Positions 30,036-42,200 of a stretch of 64,000 bases of DNA are shown here, one piece after another. Positions within the stretch are counted from its first letter, which is position 1, and each line of letters opens with the position of its first letter. Under the pieces are notes generated by a model. It searched no databases. It was not told the DNA's origin and was given only the letters and a program-made list of their open reading frames with translations. The position numbers were made by a program, and so were the translations under genes. The DNA is from Microglena sp. YARC (Eukaryota; Chlorophyta; Chlorophyceae; Chlamydomonadales; Chlamydomonadaceae): contig CM039463.1 in the NCBI GenBank assembly GCA_022414725.1, forward strand, positions 85,610,132 through 85,674,131, given 5' to 3'.

Positions 30036-30224
30036 TATACACTCCTGAGTGCAGAATGTCAGCAGTAAATAAATAAATAAATTCTACGGGTAATGGCATT
30101 GTGTGAAGTTAAGTGGGGCAGCCCGTTTGCTTGCACTGGGGCCAACCGCTAAAAAGGTCCTCTTCAGTAGTAACATGTATAGCAGGACAAGTCCTAGGCA
30201 GCTTTGCAATTGACGAGGACAATG

Positions 30225-30420
30225 GACGGAGAGTGTTGGCTATCGGAACGACAGATGGCAGCGGAATGGAGCTGACCAATGCCAGTTAGTTACGAAACAG
30301 TTGGCTGCCGTGTCAGGCTTCGTCTTGACAGGGTGGTCGGACGGACGCATGCGCTGATGGGCAACTGGGTGAATCTGGGGGCTCCCGTGCCCCCCCTCCT
30401 GGGGGGGCTACGTCAAAAAT
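30225..30420. repeat. Dispersed repeat, copy 2 (paired with 11880-12095)
   Basis: Same block order as the first copy, including TGGTCGGACGGAC and GGGGGCTCCCG. It ends just upstream of a family A MITE. Confidence 0.6.
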
Positions 30421-30463
30421 GTACTGACAGGCCAAGTCTAGCCCTTCTCAACCCTGAACCTTA

Positions 30464-30860
30464 GTCCTTCTTTTCAGCTAGGAGCAGCAGCTTCTAGGCA
30501 GCTCCCTGGGCTCTCTCTCTTCAGTCCAAACTTTATTTTTACTATTATTATGAGATACATTTTTCTTCTTTCTATCCAAGCAAACTAGGCACCTGGAAGC
30601 TGATATCCTCAGCTTTCCAGTGCTACTGGAATCTTTGGGTTTGGCCCTGTGGCAGTCTCAGGGTGCAGCCTAGAAGCTGGTCCTGGTAGCCGAAAATAAA
30701 AACTGTGCCTTCATCCCTGCTGCCATCCCTCTCATGCATTTAATGTTTACAATGTACTTAATGTATACAATGTATCGAACGCATAAATGCCGGTAGCCGA
30801 AGAAAAATCAGTGCCTTCAACCCTGCTGCCAATCTCTCCCATGCAAGTCTGTGCAAGGGG
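30464..30860. mobile_element. Long-TIR MITE, family A, copy plus duplicated right end
   Basis: The left repeat CTTTTCAGCTAGGAGCAGC, then TTCTAGGCAGCTCCCTGGGC, pairs with the right end CCTAGAAGCTGGTCCTGGT, AGCCGAAAATAAAAAC near 30670-30710. The right-end boundary is partly repeated at about 30790-30850 (GGTAGCCGAAGAAAAATCAG). Confidence 0.75.
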
Positions 30861-30894
30861 ACCTAGCTCCTTGGGTGTGTCTCATCAACATCAT

Positions 30895-31980
30895 AAATGA
30901 ACCCTTCCCAACCCCCCTGTGCCGATTTGCTTCGGCTGAGAGAAAAATATCGGCAGTTGAAAAATGCACAGACATGCGCAGTCTTACCATTCCCTACCTC
31001 CCTATGCAGATTTGCTTTGGCTGAGAGAAAAATGATGGCACTTGAAAAATACACAGACATGCGCGGTCTGGCCCTTCCCAATCCCCTCATACAGATTTGC
31101 TTTGGCTGAGAGAAAAATGATGTCGCTGGAAAAATGCACATGCATGCGCAGTCTGACCCTTCCCAACCTCCCTATTCAGATTTGCTTTCGCTGAGAGAAA
31201 AGTGACAGCACTGGAAAAATGACATGCGTAGTCTGACCCTTCCCAATCCCCCCATGCAGATGTGCTTTGGTGCAACGCAACAGAAGGAGGGTCCTATTAA
31301 CGTTTCGTTAGATGAGGTTCCATCAAGCGCAAGCTTGTTCAAAGTGAGACTGCTTATAGAGTGGGGGGGAAGGGGGGGCATGTTTGTGTGTGCGTGTGTG
31401 CGTGTGTAAGGGGGGGGGGGGGGGGGCAGGTCATACTGCAGTATATGTACATATGTGTGTGTCTGTGTGTGTTGTGTGTGGGGGGGGGGGGTGAGGGATG
31501 CTTTGGTGCAACGCAACAGAAGGAGGGTCCTATGAGTGTTTCCTAAGATGAGGTTCCATAGTGCAAGCTTGTTCAAAGTGAGACTGCTTATAGAGTGGGG
31601 GGGAAGGGGGGGCATGTTTGTGTGTGCGTGTGTGAGGGGACGGGGACGGGGACGGGGGGGGGGGGGGGTGCTTTGGCGTAACGTAGCAGAAGGAGTGTCC
31701 TATGAACGTTTCGTTAGATGAGGTTCCATCAAGCGCAAGCTTGTTCAAAGTGAGACTGCATGTGGGGTGCGGTTGGATGGGGTTGGTTGGGGCGGAGTGT
31801 GTTGGGTTGGGTGGGGCGGAGTGGGGTGGAGGTGAGTTGTGGTAGGGTGGGTGTGGGTGATGGCGTGTGGGTGTGGGGTGGGTGGGTGTGTTTGTGGGGG
31901 AGGGATGCTTGTGTGTGTGATTTGGTGCAACACATCATAAGGAGGGTCCTATTAGTGTTTCCCTTGAGTGTGTGATGGTG
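30895..31980. repeat. Two minisatellites
   Basis: 30895-31255: about five units of 80-100 bp with GATTTGCTTTGGCTGAGAGA, AAAATG and CATGCGCAGTCTGACC. 31255-31980: about four units of 150-240 bp with GGTGCAACGCAACAGAAGGA, GTTTCGTTAGATGAGGTTCC, CAAGCTTGTTCAAAGTGAGA and a variable G/GT-rich tract. Confidence 0.85.
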
Positions 31981-32000
31981 GGGATGTGTTATAGGGCTCT

Positions 32001-32191
32001 CCCTTTCAGCTACTAGCAACAGCCTCTAGGCAGCTCCCCTGACTAGCTATTCAGCCAAATCTAACACAACCTAGTGCACCTTGAAGCTGACACCATCTGC
32101 TGTCAAGAACTGCTGACATATTTGGGTTTGGCTCAGCGGCTGCATCTAGGAGCTGCCTAGAAGCTACTGCCCGTAGCCGGAAATAAAAGCT
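32001..32191. mobile_element. Long-TIR MITE, family A, copy
   Basis: The left end is CAGCTACTAGCAACAGCCTC, then TAGGCAGCTCCCCTGA. The right end is AGGAGCTGCCTAGAAGCTAC, then CCGTAGCCGGAAATAAAAGC. The interior keeps TTTGGGTTTGGCTCAG. Length is about 190 bp. Confidence 0.8.
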
Positions 32192-32219
32192 ATGTAAGGG
32201 TGAGGGTAGGGGATTGTGG

Positions 32220-32990
32220 TCGGTGGGTAGATGACCTGCAAAGGATCCTCAACTCACCTGAATGGGTTGAAGGGTGTTTGTGTTGTTATTGGTGCTGTTG
32301 GTGTTGATGTTGGTTCTGGCTGGGCTGTGGTGGTGGACTTATGGTGGGTAGTTATGGTGAGAGGGCTGTGGCGGTGTTGGTTGGGTGGTGGTGGGTGGGT
32401 GGGTGGTTGATGGTGTTGTTGTTGTAAGGGTAGGTGGGTGGGTAGGTGGTTGATGGTGTTGTTGTTGTAAGGGTAGGTGGGCAGGTGGGTGGGTGGTTGA
32501 TGGTGTTATTGTTGTAAGGGTAGGTGGGTAGGTGGGTGGTTGATGGTGTTGTTGTTGTAAGGGTAGGTGGGTAGGTGGGTGGGTGGTTGATGGTGTTGTT
32601 GTTGTAAGGGGAGGTTGAGAACCCTGCAAAGTGCTGCCATAGTACATTGTACTACCCTTTCTGCTGTCATGGAAGTACTGCTAAGATTACTCTTCCCTGG
32701 CTGTTTACTTGGCCCCTTTAAACTGCTATGGTACTGCTTCACAGTTTACTCTTCCCTAACTCTTGGTCGGGCCCCTTTGTACTGCAGCTGCGCTACTGCG
32801 TAGGCTTCTCTGCCCTAACACATTGTACCTCCCACTTGTACTGCCACAGCGCTACTGCATAGGTTATTCTATCCTAGTACTTAGTTCCCCCCTCCTTTGT
32901 ACTGCAACTGTGTAGGCTACTCTGCCCTAACACATTGTACTTCCCCTTCGTACTGCCACAGCACTACTGCATAGGTTACTCTTCCTATCC
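32220..32990. repeat. GT-rich and GTACTGC minisatellites
   Basis: 32390-32620: five units of GGTTGATGGTGTTGTTGTTG plus TAAGGGTAGGTGGGTAGG. 32630-32990: about four units with TTGTACTGC, CTACTGCATAGG and ACTCTGCCCTA words. Confidence 0.85.
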
Positions 32991-32994
32991 TAAG

Positions 32995-33060
32995 GGGGAC
33001 CTGACGAAGCATAGCAAAGATGGGGCGGTTCTGCAAATGCCCTATTGCGAGGGTATCGAG
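32995..33060 (+). CDS. Candidate exon of unknown gene 2
   Basis: 66 nt, phase 0, after acceptor CTATCCTAAG and before donor GTGAGT. It encodes GDLTKHSKDGAVLQMPYCEG and IE. Support comes from the strong donor and from the array at 33061-34570, whose units repeat the end of this exon (CGAGGGTATCGAG-like plus GTCAGTTGAGC), as seen at firmer exons nearby. Confidence 0.5.
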
Positions 33061-34570
33061 GTGAGTTGAGCACCCCAACCTCCCTAACTGAACATGTTAT
33101 TCAAGGAAGGGAGGGTGATACGAAGGCCCTACAACCAGGGTATCCAGGTCAGTTGAGCACCCCAACCACCCTCAACCACCCTCAGCCACACTCAACGATC
33201 ACCAACCACCCTCAGCCACCCTCAACCACCCTCAACTTCTCTCAGCCACCCTACATGTAAATGTTATTCAAGGAAGGGAGGGTGACACGAAGGCCCAACA
33301 GCCAGGGTATCCAGGTCAGTAGTTGAGCGCCGCTGCTACCCTCAGCCACCCTCAACCACCCTCAGCCACCCTAAATGAATATGTTGAAGGGAGGGTGACA
33401 CGAAGGCCCAACAGCCAGGGTATCCAGGTCAGTAGTTGAGCGTCGCTGCTACCCTCAACCACCCTCAGCCACCCTCAACTACCCTCAACCACCCTCAGCC
33501 ACCCTCAACCATCAACCACACTCAACCACACTCAACGACCATCAACCACCTTCAGCCACCCTCGAACTCCCTCAGCCACCCTCAACTACTCTCAGCCACC
33601 CTACATTGAAATGTTATTCAAGGAAGGGAGGGTCACAAGGAGGCTCTGCGAAGAGGATATCGAGCTTAATAGTTGAGCGCCTCTGCTACCCTTAACCACC
33701 CTCAACCACCCTCAGCCACCCTCAAATTTCCTTTGCCACTCTCAACTACTCTCAGCCACCCTACATTGAAATGTTATTCAAGGAACGGAGGGTCACAAGG
33801 AGGCTCTGCGAAGAGGATATCAAGCTTAATAGTTGAGCGCCTCTGCTACCCTTAACCACCCTCAACCACCCTCAGCCACCCTCAAACTTCCTTAGCCACT
33901 CTCAACTACTCTCAGCCACCCTACATTTAAATGGTATTCAAGGAAAGGGGGGGTCATGAAGGCCCTGCGACGAGGATATCGAGCTGAATAGTTGATTGCC
34001 TTTGCTACCCTCAACCACCCTCAACCACCTCAACAACCCTCAACAACCCTAAATTGTTGGGCACGTCACGCAAACGCACGCTAGTGAGATGGGCTCCTCT
34101 ACCACCCTCAACCACCCTCATGTTTTGGATTCGGTAATGCACGCGTGTGAGATGAGCTCCTCTACCACCCTCAACCACCCTCATGTTTTGGATTCGGTAA
34201 CGCACGCGTGTGAGTTGAGCTCCTCTACCACCATCAACCACTGTAAACCACCCTAATGTTTTGTATTCGCAGCGCACAACTGTGAGATGAGCTCCTCTAC
34301 CACCATCAACTACCATCAACCATCCTTGACCACCCTATGTCACCCTCAACTACCTTCAGTCACCCTCGACCATCCTTAACTACCCTTTGCCACCATCAAC
34401 CATCCTTGACCACCCTAAGTCACCCTCAACCACCCAAAAACACCCTCAATCATACTCAACCACCCTAAGTCAACCTCAACTACTCTGTTGGGCGTGAAAT
34501 TGTTGGATTGGCGAAGTTGTTGGATTCGCGAACGCCAGACTGCAATTTGATCACCTCCACCACCCTCAAC
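33061..34570 (+). repeat. CCACCCTCAACC array with copies of an exon end plus donor
   Basis: Besides (CCACCCTCAAC)n it holds five or more copies of GGAAGGGAGGGTGACACGAA, GGCCC, then a GGTATCCAGGTCAGTTGAGC-like junction. These are degenerate copies of the end of exon 32995-33060 with its donor. 34040-34300 has a second unit type ending TGAGATGAGCTCCTCTACCA. Confidence 0.75.
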
Positions 34571-34734
34571 CAGGGTACTACTAAGAGCGAGCAGCAGCGC
34601 GGTGCCGCGCTTCCTTTTTGAGCCCCTTAGCACGTTTCGCGCAGTTATTTCAACCCCCTGTGGGCGCAGCGCGCAGTTTTTGCGCTTTTTTGCACGAAAA
34701 AGCGCTTACCAATTTGGCAAGAAGTAGTACCCTA
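34571..34734. mobile_element. hAT-like MITE, family B, copy 3
   Basis: CAGGGTACTACT and AGTAGTACCCTA are terminal inverted repeats. The flanks CCCTCAAC (34563-34570) and CCCTCAAC (34735-34742) match fully, though this octamer is also the local satellite unit. The interior is rich in GCGC words, as in copy 1. Confidence 0.75.
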
Positions 34735-34917
34735 CCCTCAACCAGGGTTCTACCTGCTGAACCCTGAACCCTGACATATATCCTAGAAGACTGTGTGTAG
34801 GCAGCATTTAGTACTTGTGTACGTTACAGTACATATGTGCAGGTGTAGTACAGGTTCCGTAACATTACATATGTGCAGGTGTACGTATGTATATTACAGT
34901 CCAGGGGTAGCTTACTA

Positions 34918-35120
34918 GGCACAGCTTTTCTTTTGAGCTACGAGCAGCAGCTTCTAGGCAGCTCCCTGAGCCAGCCACTGGGCCAAGCCCCAAGATGTCA
35001 ACAGAACAGGAAAGCTGGTTGTGTCAACTTCAAGGTGCACTAGCTGCATCAAGTTTGGGTGACTAGCCAGTTAGGGGAGCTACCTAGAAGCTGTTGCTCG
35101 TAGCTGAAAAGAAAAGCTAT
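34918..35120. mobile_element. Long-TIR MITE, family A, best copy
   Basis: About 200 bp with terminal inverted repeats of about 45 bp: GGCACAGCTTTTCTTTTGAG then CTACGAGCAGCAGCTTCTAG on the left, and the inverse ending GCTCGTAGCTGAAAAGAAAA on the right. No ORF. The target duplication is not clear. Confidence 0.85.
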
Positions 35121-35149
35121 GGGCAGATTGCTCTTCAGCAGATGATTTG

Positions 35150-35375
35150 GATTTGGATCTCGTAGTTTGTTGTTATTACCTCCACTTTTTCAGGCCAAAT
35201 TCCCGACAATTGTCAGAATGATCGATTCACAGGCCAAAATGTCAGAATTATCAGGCCAAATTCCCGATAATTATCAGAATGATCAATTCACAGGCCAAAA
35301 TGCCAGAATTATCAGGCCAAATTCCCGACAATTATCAGAATGATCGATTCACAGGCCAAATTCTCATGTTCGAGG
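35150..35375. repeat. CAGGCCAAATTCCCGACAAT minisatellite
   Basis: About four units of about 65 bp with ATTATCAGAATGATCGATTC and CAGGCCAAAATG. Confidence 0.9.
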
Positions 35376-35499
35376 TATGAACTGCGAACAACAAAGTCTT
35401 TTGAAAACCCAAATCCAAATCATCCGCTTAATTGCTAAGGGACTTAATAAGAAGGATGTGCTGGTTCTGCTTCAAAACCTTGTTCAAATTCAAACAAGC

Positions 35500-35860
35500 C
35501 TCTCGTTTTGTCCACTATTTTTGTCACTTGCTGGCAGAGTATGGGGACGAGGACCACACAGGCCAACCAACTGGTTCGAGGGATCAGGAGATCCGAAACC
35601 ACATTTCACATTCAAGCTCAAATTCAATCAACCCTCTTGTTTTGCCACTCTTTTTGTCTCCTGCTGACAGAGGATGAGGATGGTGACGAGGTAACCACAC
35701 CTGCTAACCGACTAGTTCGAGGTGTCAGGAGTTCCGAAACCACACTTTACTTCCAAATTCAAACAGGCCTCTCGTTTTGCCCACTCTTATCACCCTTGGC
35801 GAGGGAGGATGGTGACGAGGTAACCACACAGGCTAACCAACTGGTTGGAGTTGTCAGGAG
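35500..35860 (+). repeat. Three copies of the start of exon 35929
   Basis: Units of about 140 bp at 35510-35600, 35645-35730 and 35780-35855 repeat intron end plus exon start: a GCTGACAGAGGATGAGGATG-like block, AACCGACTAGTTCGAGG and TCCGAAACCACA. The true exon is the last unit. Confidence 0.8.
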
Positions 35861-35928
35861 ATCCGAAACCACATGTCACATTCAATTTCAAATTCAAACA
35901 ACCCTCTTGTTTTGCCCACTCTTTTCAG

Positions 35929-36265
35929 CTCTTGCTGACGGAGGAAGAGGACGAGGCAACCAACAAAGATAACCGACTGATTCGAGGGTGCATGGGCTCC
36001 GAAAACGCTCCAGCCTCAACCTCGATGCCAGCCAGCGCCCCAAGAAGCTCCGCTCCGAGACCGTCAACCAGCGCCGAGGGCACTGCACCGGCGGCTGGTA
36101 GCAGTACAGACGGCAGTACAGACAATCGCCAGCCTTCGTTTGTACCGGGGTCCACCGGAATAGGGAGCAGCTATACCATTCGAGAGACAGGGGATGCATC
36201 AGGGACAGGCAGAGCAGATGGGGCGGATGGAGATCAACCAGATGATGGTGCGATTTTCTATCTTG
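35929..36265 (+). CDS. Unknown gene 2, Ser/Ala/Gly-rich exon
   Basis: 337 nt after acceptor CTTTTCAG. It encodes LLTEEEDEATNKDNRLIRG, a low-complexity Ser/Pro/Ala segment (ASAPRSSAPRPSTSA), a Gly/Asp-rich stretch and ends DDGAIFYL plus one base of a split Asp codon completed by exon 40191. The donor G|GTTGGG is weak but is the only one that keeps phase. Confidence 0.6.
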
Positions 36266-39200
36266 GTTGGGTTAATTTTGGCTTGGCTCTGCTTGGGTTG
36301 CCCTAGGAAAAGCAAAGAGGGGCTGGAGTAGGCCGCAGCAGTTGCATACGAGAGAGTGAGGATGCTACAGGGACTGGTAGAACAAAGGGGGCCGATGGAG
36401 ACCAACCAGATGATGGTGCGATTACCTATCTTGGTTGGGTTGGGTTAATTTTTGCTTGGCTCGGCTTGGTTTGTCATAGGGAAAGCAGAGAGGAACCAGA
36501 GTAGGCCGCAGCATTTATGTTCAGGAGAGTGGGGATGCGACAGGGACCGGCAGAGTAGAGGAGGCCGATGGAGATCAACCAGATGATGGTGCGAATATCT
36601 ATCTTGGTTGGGTTGGGTTAATTTGGGCTTGGCTCGGCTTGGTTTGTCCTAGGAAAAACAAAGAGGGGCCGCAGTAGGCTGCAGCAGTTCCATTCGGGAG
36701 AGTGGGGATGCAACAGGTACTGGCAGAGGTGGGGGATGGAGATCACCCAGATGATGGTGCGATTATATATCTTGTGTTGGGTAAATTTTGGCTTGGCTTG
36801 GCTTGGCTTGGCTTGGCTTGGCTTGGCTTGGCTTGGCTAGGAAAAGTCAAGAGGGGCCGGAGTAGGCCGCAGCAGTTCTATTCGGGAGAGTGGGGATGCA
36901 TCAGGTACTGGCATAGCAGAGGGTGATGGAGATGACCCAGATGATGGTGCGATTATATATCTTGTGTTGGGTAAATTTTGGCTTGGCTTGGCTTGGCTAG
37001 GAAAAGTCAAGAGGGGCCGGAGTAGGCCGCAGCAGTTCTATTCGGGAGAGTGGGGATGCATCAGGTACTGGCATAGCAGAGGGTGATGGAGATGACCCAG
37101 ATGATGGTGCGATTATATATCTTGTGTTGGGTAAATTTTGGCTTGGCTTGGCTTGGCTAGGAAAAGTCAAGAGGGGCCGGAGTAGGCCGCAGCAGTTCTA
37201 TTCGGGAGAGTGGGGATGCATCAGGTACTGGCATAGCAGAGGGTGATGGAGATGACCCAGATGATGGTGCGATTATATATCTTGTGTTGGGTAAATTTTG
37301 GCTTGGCTTGGCTAGGCTAGGAAAAGTTAAGATGGGCCGGAGTAGGCCGCAGCAGTTCCATTCGGGAGAGTGGGGATGCAACAGGCACTGGCATAGCAGA
37401 GGGGGATGGAGATGACCCAGATGATGGTGCGATTATATATCTTGTGTTGGGTAAATTTTGGCTTGGCTTGGCTTGGCTTGGCTTGGCTAGGCTAGTAAAT
37501 GTCAGGAGGGGCCGGAGTAGGCCGCAGCAGTTCTATTCGTGAGAGTGGGGATGCAACAGGTTCTGGCATAGCAGAGGGGGATGGAGATCAACCAGGCGAT
37601 GGTGCGATATTGTGGGTGGGTTGGGTGTGGATTGGTACGGCATTGTTTGGTTTGGTTCACTTTGGATAAGTTTGGTTAAGCTTGATTGGATACATTTGGT
37701 CGCTTTGGTTCATTTTGTAGAGGTATGGTTAATCTTGGATTGGTTTATGTAATGTTAAACAAACAATCAAATGCGACTGCTCTGTCCAGATGGCCCTGAA
37801 CCACGTTTTGACTGCTTCATCAAACAGTGGAACAAAAACCTTGGAAACTTGTATAATGATAAACACACAATCAAATGTAACTGCACTGTGCAGATTCCCC
37901 TGAACCACGCTTGGACCGCTCCATCACGCCGTGGTACAAAAACCAAGGAAACTTGTATAATGATAGACACACAATCAAATGTAACTGCACTGTGCAGATT
38001 CCCCTGAACCACGTTGGACCGCTCCATCACGCCGTGGTAAAAAAACCAAGGAAACTTGTATAATGATAAACACACAATCAAATGTAACTGCACTGTGCAG
38101 ATTCCCCTGAACCACGTTGGGACCGCTCCATCAAGCCGTGGGACAAAAACCAAGGAAACTTGTATAATGATAAACACACAATCAAATGTAACTGCACTGT
38201 GCAGATTCCCCTGAACCACGTTGGACCGCTCCATCACGCCGTGGTACAAAAACCAAGGAAACTTGTATAATGATAAACACACAATCAAATGTAACTGCAC
38301 CGTGCAGATTCTCCTAAACCATGTTTAGGCTTCATCAAGTTGTGGGGGGAAAAACTTGGAAACTTGTATAATGATAAACACACAATCAAATGTAATTGCA
38401 CTGTGCAGATTCCCCTGAACCACGCTTGGACCGCTCCATCACGCCGTGGTACAAAAACCAAGGAAACTTGTATAATGATAAACACACAATCAAATGTAAC
38501 TGCACTGTGCAGATTCCCCTGAACCACGCTTGGACCGCTCCATCACGCCGTGGTACAAAAACCAAGGAAACTTGTATAATGATAAACACACAATCAAATG
38601 TAACTGCACCGTGCAGATTCTCCGGAACCATGTTTAGGCTTCATCAAACAGTGGAACAAAAACCTTGCAAACTAATGGAGTGATAAACACACAGTCAAAT
38701 GTAACTGCACCGTGCAGATTCTCCGAAACCCGTTTGGACCGCTCCATCGCGCCGTGGTACAAAAACCAAGGAAACTTGTATAATGATAAACACACAATCA
38801 AATGTAACTGCACTGTGCAGAGGTCCCTGAACCCGTTTGGACCGCTTCATCACGCCGTGGCACAAAAACCCTGAAACTAATGTAATGTTTGACAAACAAG
38901 TCAACGTGATTGCACTGCGCAGATGGCCTTAAACCACGATTGGACTTCATCAAGCTGTGGCACAAAAACCTTGGAAACTTGTGTAATGTTTAACAAACAA
39001 CTCAAAATGATTAACAAACAATTCAATGTGACTGCACTATGAAGAGGGCCCTGAACCACGTTCTGACTTCATCAAGCCGTGGCACAAAAATCTTGGAAAC
39101 TTGTATAATGTTGATCGAACAATTAAACGTAACTGCAATATGCATATGGCCCTGAACCTCGTTTGAACTTCATCAAACAGTGGCACCAAAAACTTGGAAA

Positions 39201-42200
39201 CTTGTGTAATGATTTACCAACAATCAATTGTGACTGTGCTTATGGCCTAGCACCTGTTTTCGCAGCTTCACTAAGCTGTGGCACAATTGTTTTTGGAAAC
39301 TAATGAAATGGTTAACAAACAATCAATGTGACTGTGCTGCGCATATGGCCTTGAACCACGTTTTGACCGCTTCATCAAGCTGTGGCTCAAAAACATTAAA
39401 AAACAATGTAATGGTTAACAAACAATCAAATGTGATTGCACTGTGCAGTTGGCCTTGAACCACGTTTTGACCGCTTCATCAAGCTGTGGCTCAAAAACAT
39501 TGGAATCTAATGTAATGGTTAACCAACAATTAAATGTGATTGCACTGTGCGGTTGGCCTGAACTACGTTTTGAGCGCTTCATCAAGCCGTGGAACAAAAC
39601 CCTTGGAAACTTGTATAATGTTGAACGAACAATTAAATGTAACTGCACTGTGCAGATGGCCCTGAACCACGTTTTGACCGCTCCATCAAGTTTTGGGACA
39701 AAAACCTTGGACACTAATGTAATGATTAATAAACAATTCAAAATGAGTAACAAACAATTCAATGTGATTGCACTGTGCAGATGGCCCTGAACCACGTTTT
39801 GACCGCTTCACCAAGCTGTGGCACAAAAACCTTGGGAACTTGTGTAATAAATTAACAAACAACCAAATGTGGTTGCACTGTGCAGATGGCCCTGAACCAC
39901 GTCAGGACTGCATCAACCAGTGGCTCAATAACCTTGGGAACTTGTGTAATTATTAACAAACAATCAAATGTGACTTCACTGTGCGGTTGGCCCGAACCAC
40001 GTTTTGACTTCATCAAGTCGTGGTACAAAAACCTTGGAAACTTGTGTAATGTTTAACAAACAATTGAATGTGATTGCAATGTGCAGATGGCCCTGAACCA
40101 CGTTTTGACTGCTTCATCAAACAGTGGAACAAAAACCTTGGAAACTTGTATAATGATAAACACACAATCAAATGTGACTGCACTGTGCAGATGGCCCTGA
40201 ACCACGTTTTGACCGCTTCATCAAACAGTGGAACAAAAACATTGGCGCCATGAACGACATGCTTAACAACGAGGGCCCCGTCATGTTCAGATCCGTTGAA
40301 TCTATGGAGCAGCTGCAAGAAAGGTGCGTCGGTGTCTGTGTTTGTGTGGTTTCTGTGTCTGTGTGGTTTCTGTGTCGGTTGGGTGGGATGGGATAGAAGG
40401 GGGTGGGGTGGGGTGAAGCAAGAACAGTACGCCCTATGACTGTGTCGGTGGGGTGGAATGGGGTTGGATAGAGCGAGGCAGGGTGGAGTGGGACGGAGTG
40501 AAGAAAGAAAGGTGCGTTCTATTTCTGTGTCAGAGGGGTGGGGTGGATAAAGGGAGATGGGGTGGGGTGGGGTGAAGCAAGAAAGGTGCGCCCTATTTCT
40601 GTGTCGGTGGGGTGGAGAGGGGTGGGATAGACCGAGGCGGGGCAGGGCAGGGTGGAGTGGGGCGGGTTGAAGCAAGAAAGTTTCGCCCTATTCTGTGTTG
40701 GTGGGTGGAGTGGGCAGGATAGAGCGAGGCAGGGCAAGGCAGGGTGGGTGAAGCAAGAAAGTTACGCCCTATTTCTGTGTCGGTGGGTGGGTGAAGCAAG
40801 AGAGTCGCGCCCTATTTCTGTGTCGGTGGGATGGGGTGGGATAGAGGGGGATGGGGTAGGGTGAAGCAAGAAAGGTGCGCCCTATTTCTGTGTTGGTGGC
40901 GTGGAGTAGGTAGGGATAGAGCGAGGCAGGGTGGAGTGGGGTGGGGCGAAGCAAGAAAAGTGCGCCCTATTTCTGTGTCGGTGGGGATGGAGTGGGGCGA
41001 GATAGAGGGAGGCGGGGCAGGGTGGAGTGGGGTGGGGTGAAGCAAGAAAGGTGTGCCCTATTTCTGTCTGGGTGGGGTGGGCTGAAGTGGGATTGGGTGC
41101 TGTGGAGAGGGGTGACATGGGGTAGGGTGGGGTAGAGCGGGGCGAGGCGGAGGAGGGCGGGGTGAAGCAAGAAAGGTGCGCCCTGCTTCTGTCTGGTTGG
41201 GGTGGGGTGAAGTGGGATTGGGTGCTGTGGAGAGGGGTGACATGGGGTAGGGTGGGGTGGGATAGAGCGGGAAGAGACGGAGCAGTGAGGGGTGGAGAGG
41301 GTTGAGGTGAGGTGTGATAGAGCTGGGTGGGGTGGGGTGAAGCGAGATTGGGTGCGGTGTAGAGTGCTTTCATGGGGTGAGGCAGGGCAAGGAGAGGTGG
41401 GGTAAACCTGTATTGGGTGCAGTGGAGGGGGCTGACATGGGGTGGGACTGGGTGCAGTGGAGAGGGGTAGGGTGGGGTAGAGCGCGTCGAGGCGGGGTGG
41501 CCCTGTTTCTGTGTGGTGGGGTGGGGTGAAGCAAGATTAGGTGCGGTGGTTTTGGGTGACGTGGGGTGGGGTGGGATAGAGCAAGGCGGTTTGGGGTGGG
41601 GTGAAGTAGGATTGAGTGCAGTGGAGAGGGCTGGCATGGGGTGGGGTGGAATGAAACAGGGTAAGGTGGGTTGGGGTGAGTCAAGTGTGAGACATGCACA
41701 CAAATCACCAATATGGTCACAGCCAACACAGACATGTACACATATCAACACACATGATTACCACCTCACAGACATGCACACAAATCACCAATATGGTCAT
41801 TGCCAACACAGACATGTACACAAATCACAACACATGATTACCACCTCACAGACATGCACACAAATCACCAATATGGTCACCGCCAACACAGACATGTACA
41901 CAGATCACAACACATGATTACCACCTCACAGACATGCACACAAATCACCAATGTGGTCACCGCCAACACAGACATGTACACAAATCACAACACATGATTA
42001 CCGCCTCACAGACATGCACACAAATCACCTATGTGGTCACCGCCAGCACAGACATGTGCACAAATCACAACACATGATTACCGCCTCACAGACATGCACA
42101 CAAATCACCAATATGGTCACCGCCAACACAGACATGTACACAAATCACAACACATGATTACCGCCTCACAGACATGCACACAAATCACCAATATGGTCAC

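Noticed and set aside
37767..38904. Minus-strand frames such as HLIVCLSLYKFPWFLYHG repeats
   Set aside because: Shadow of the 105-bp array that copies the plus-strand exon 40191.
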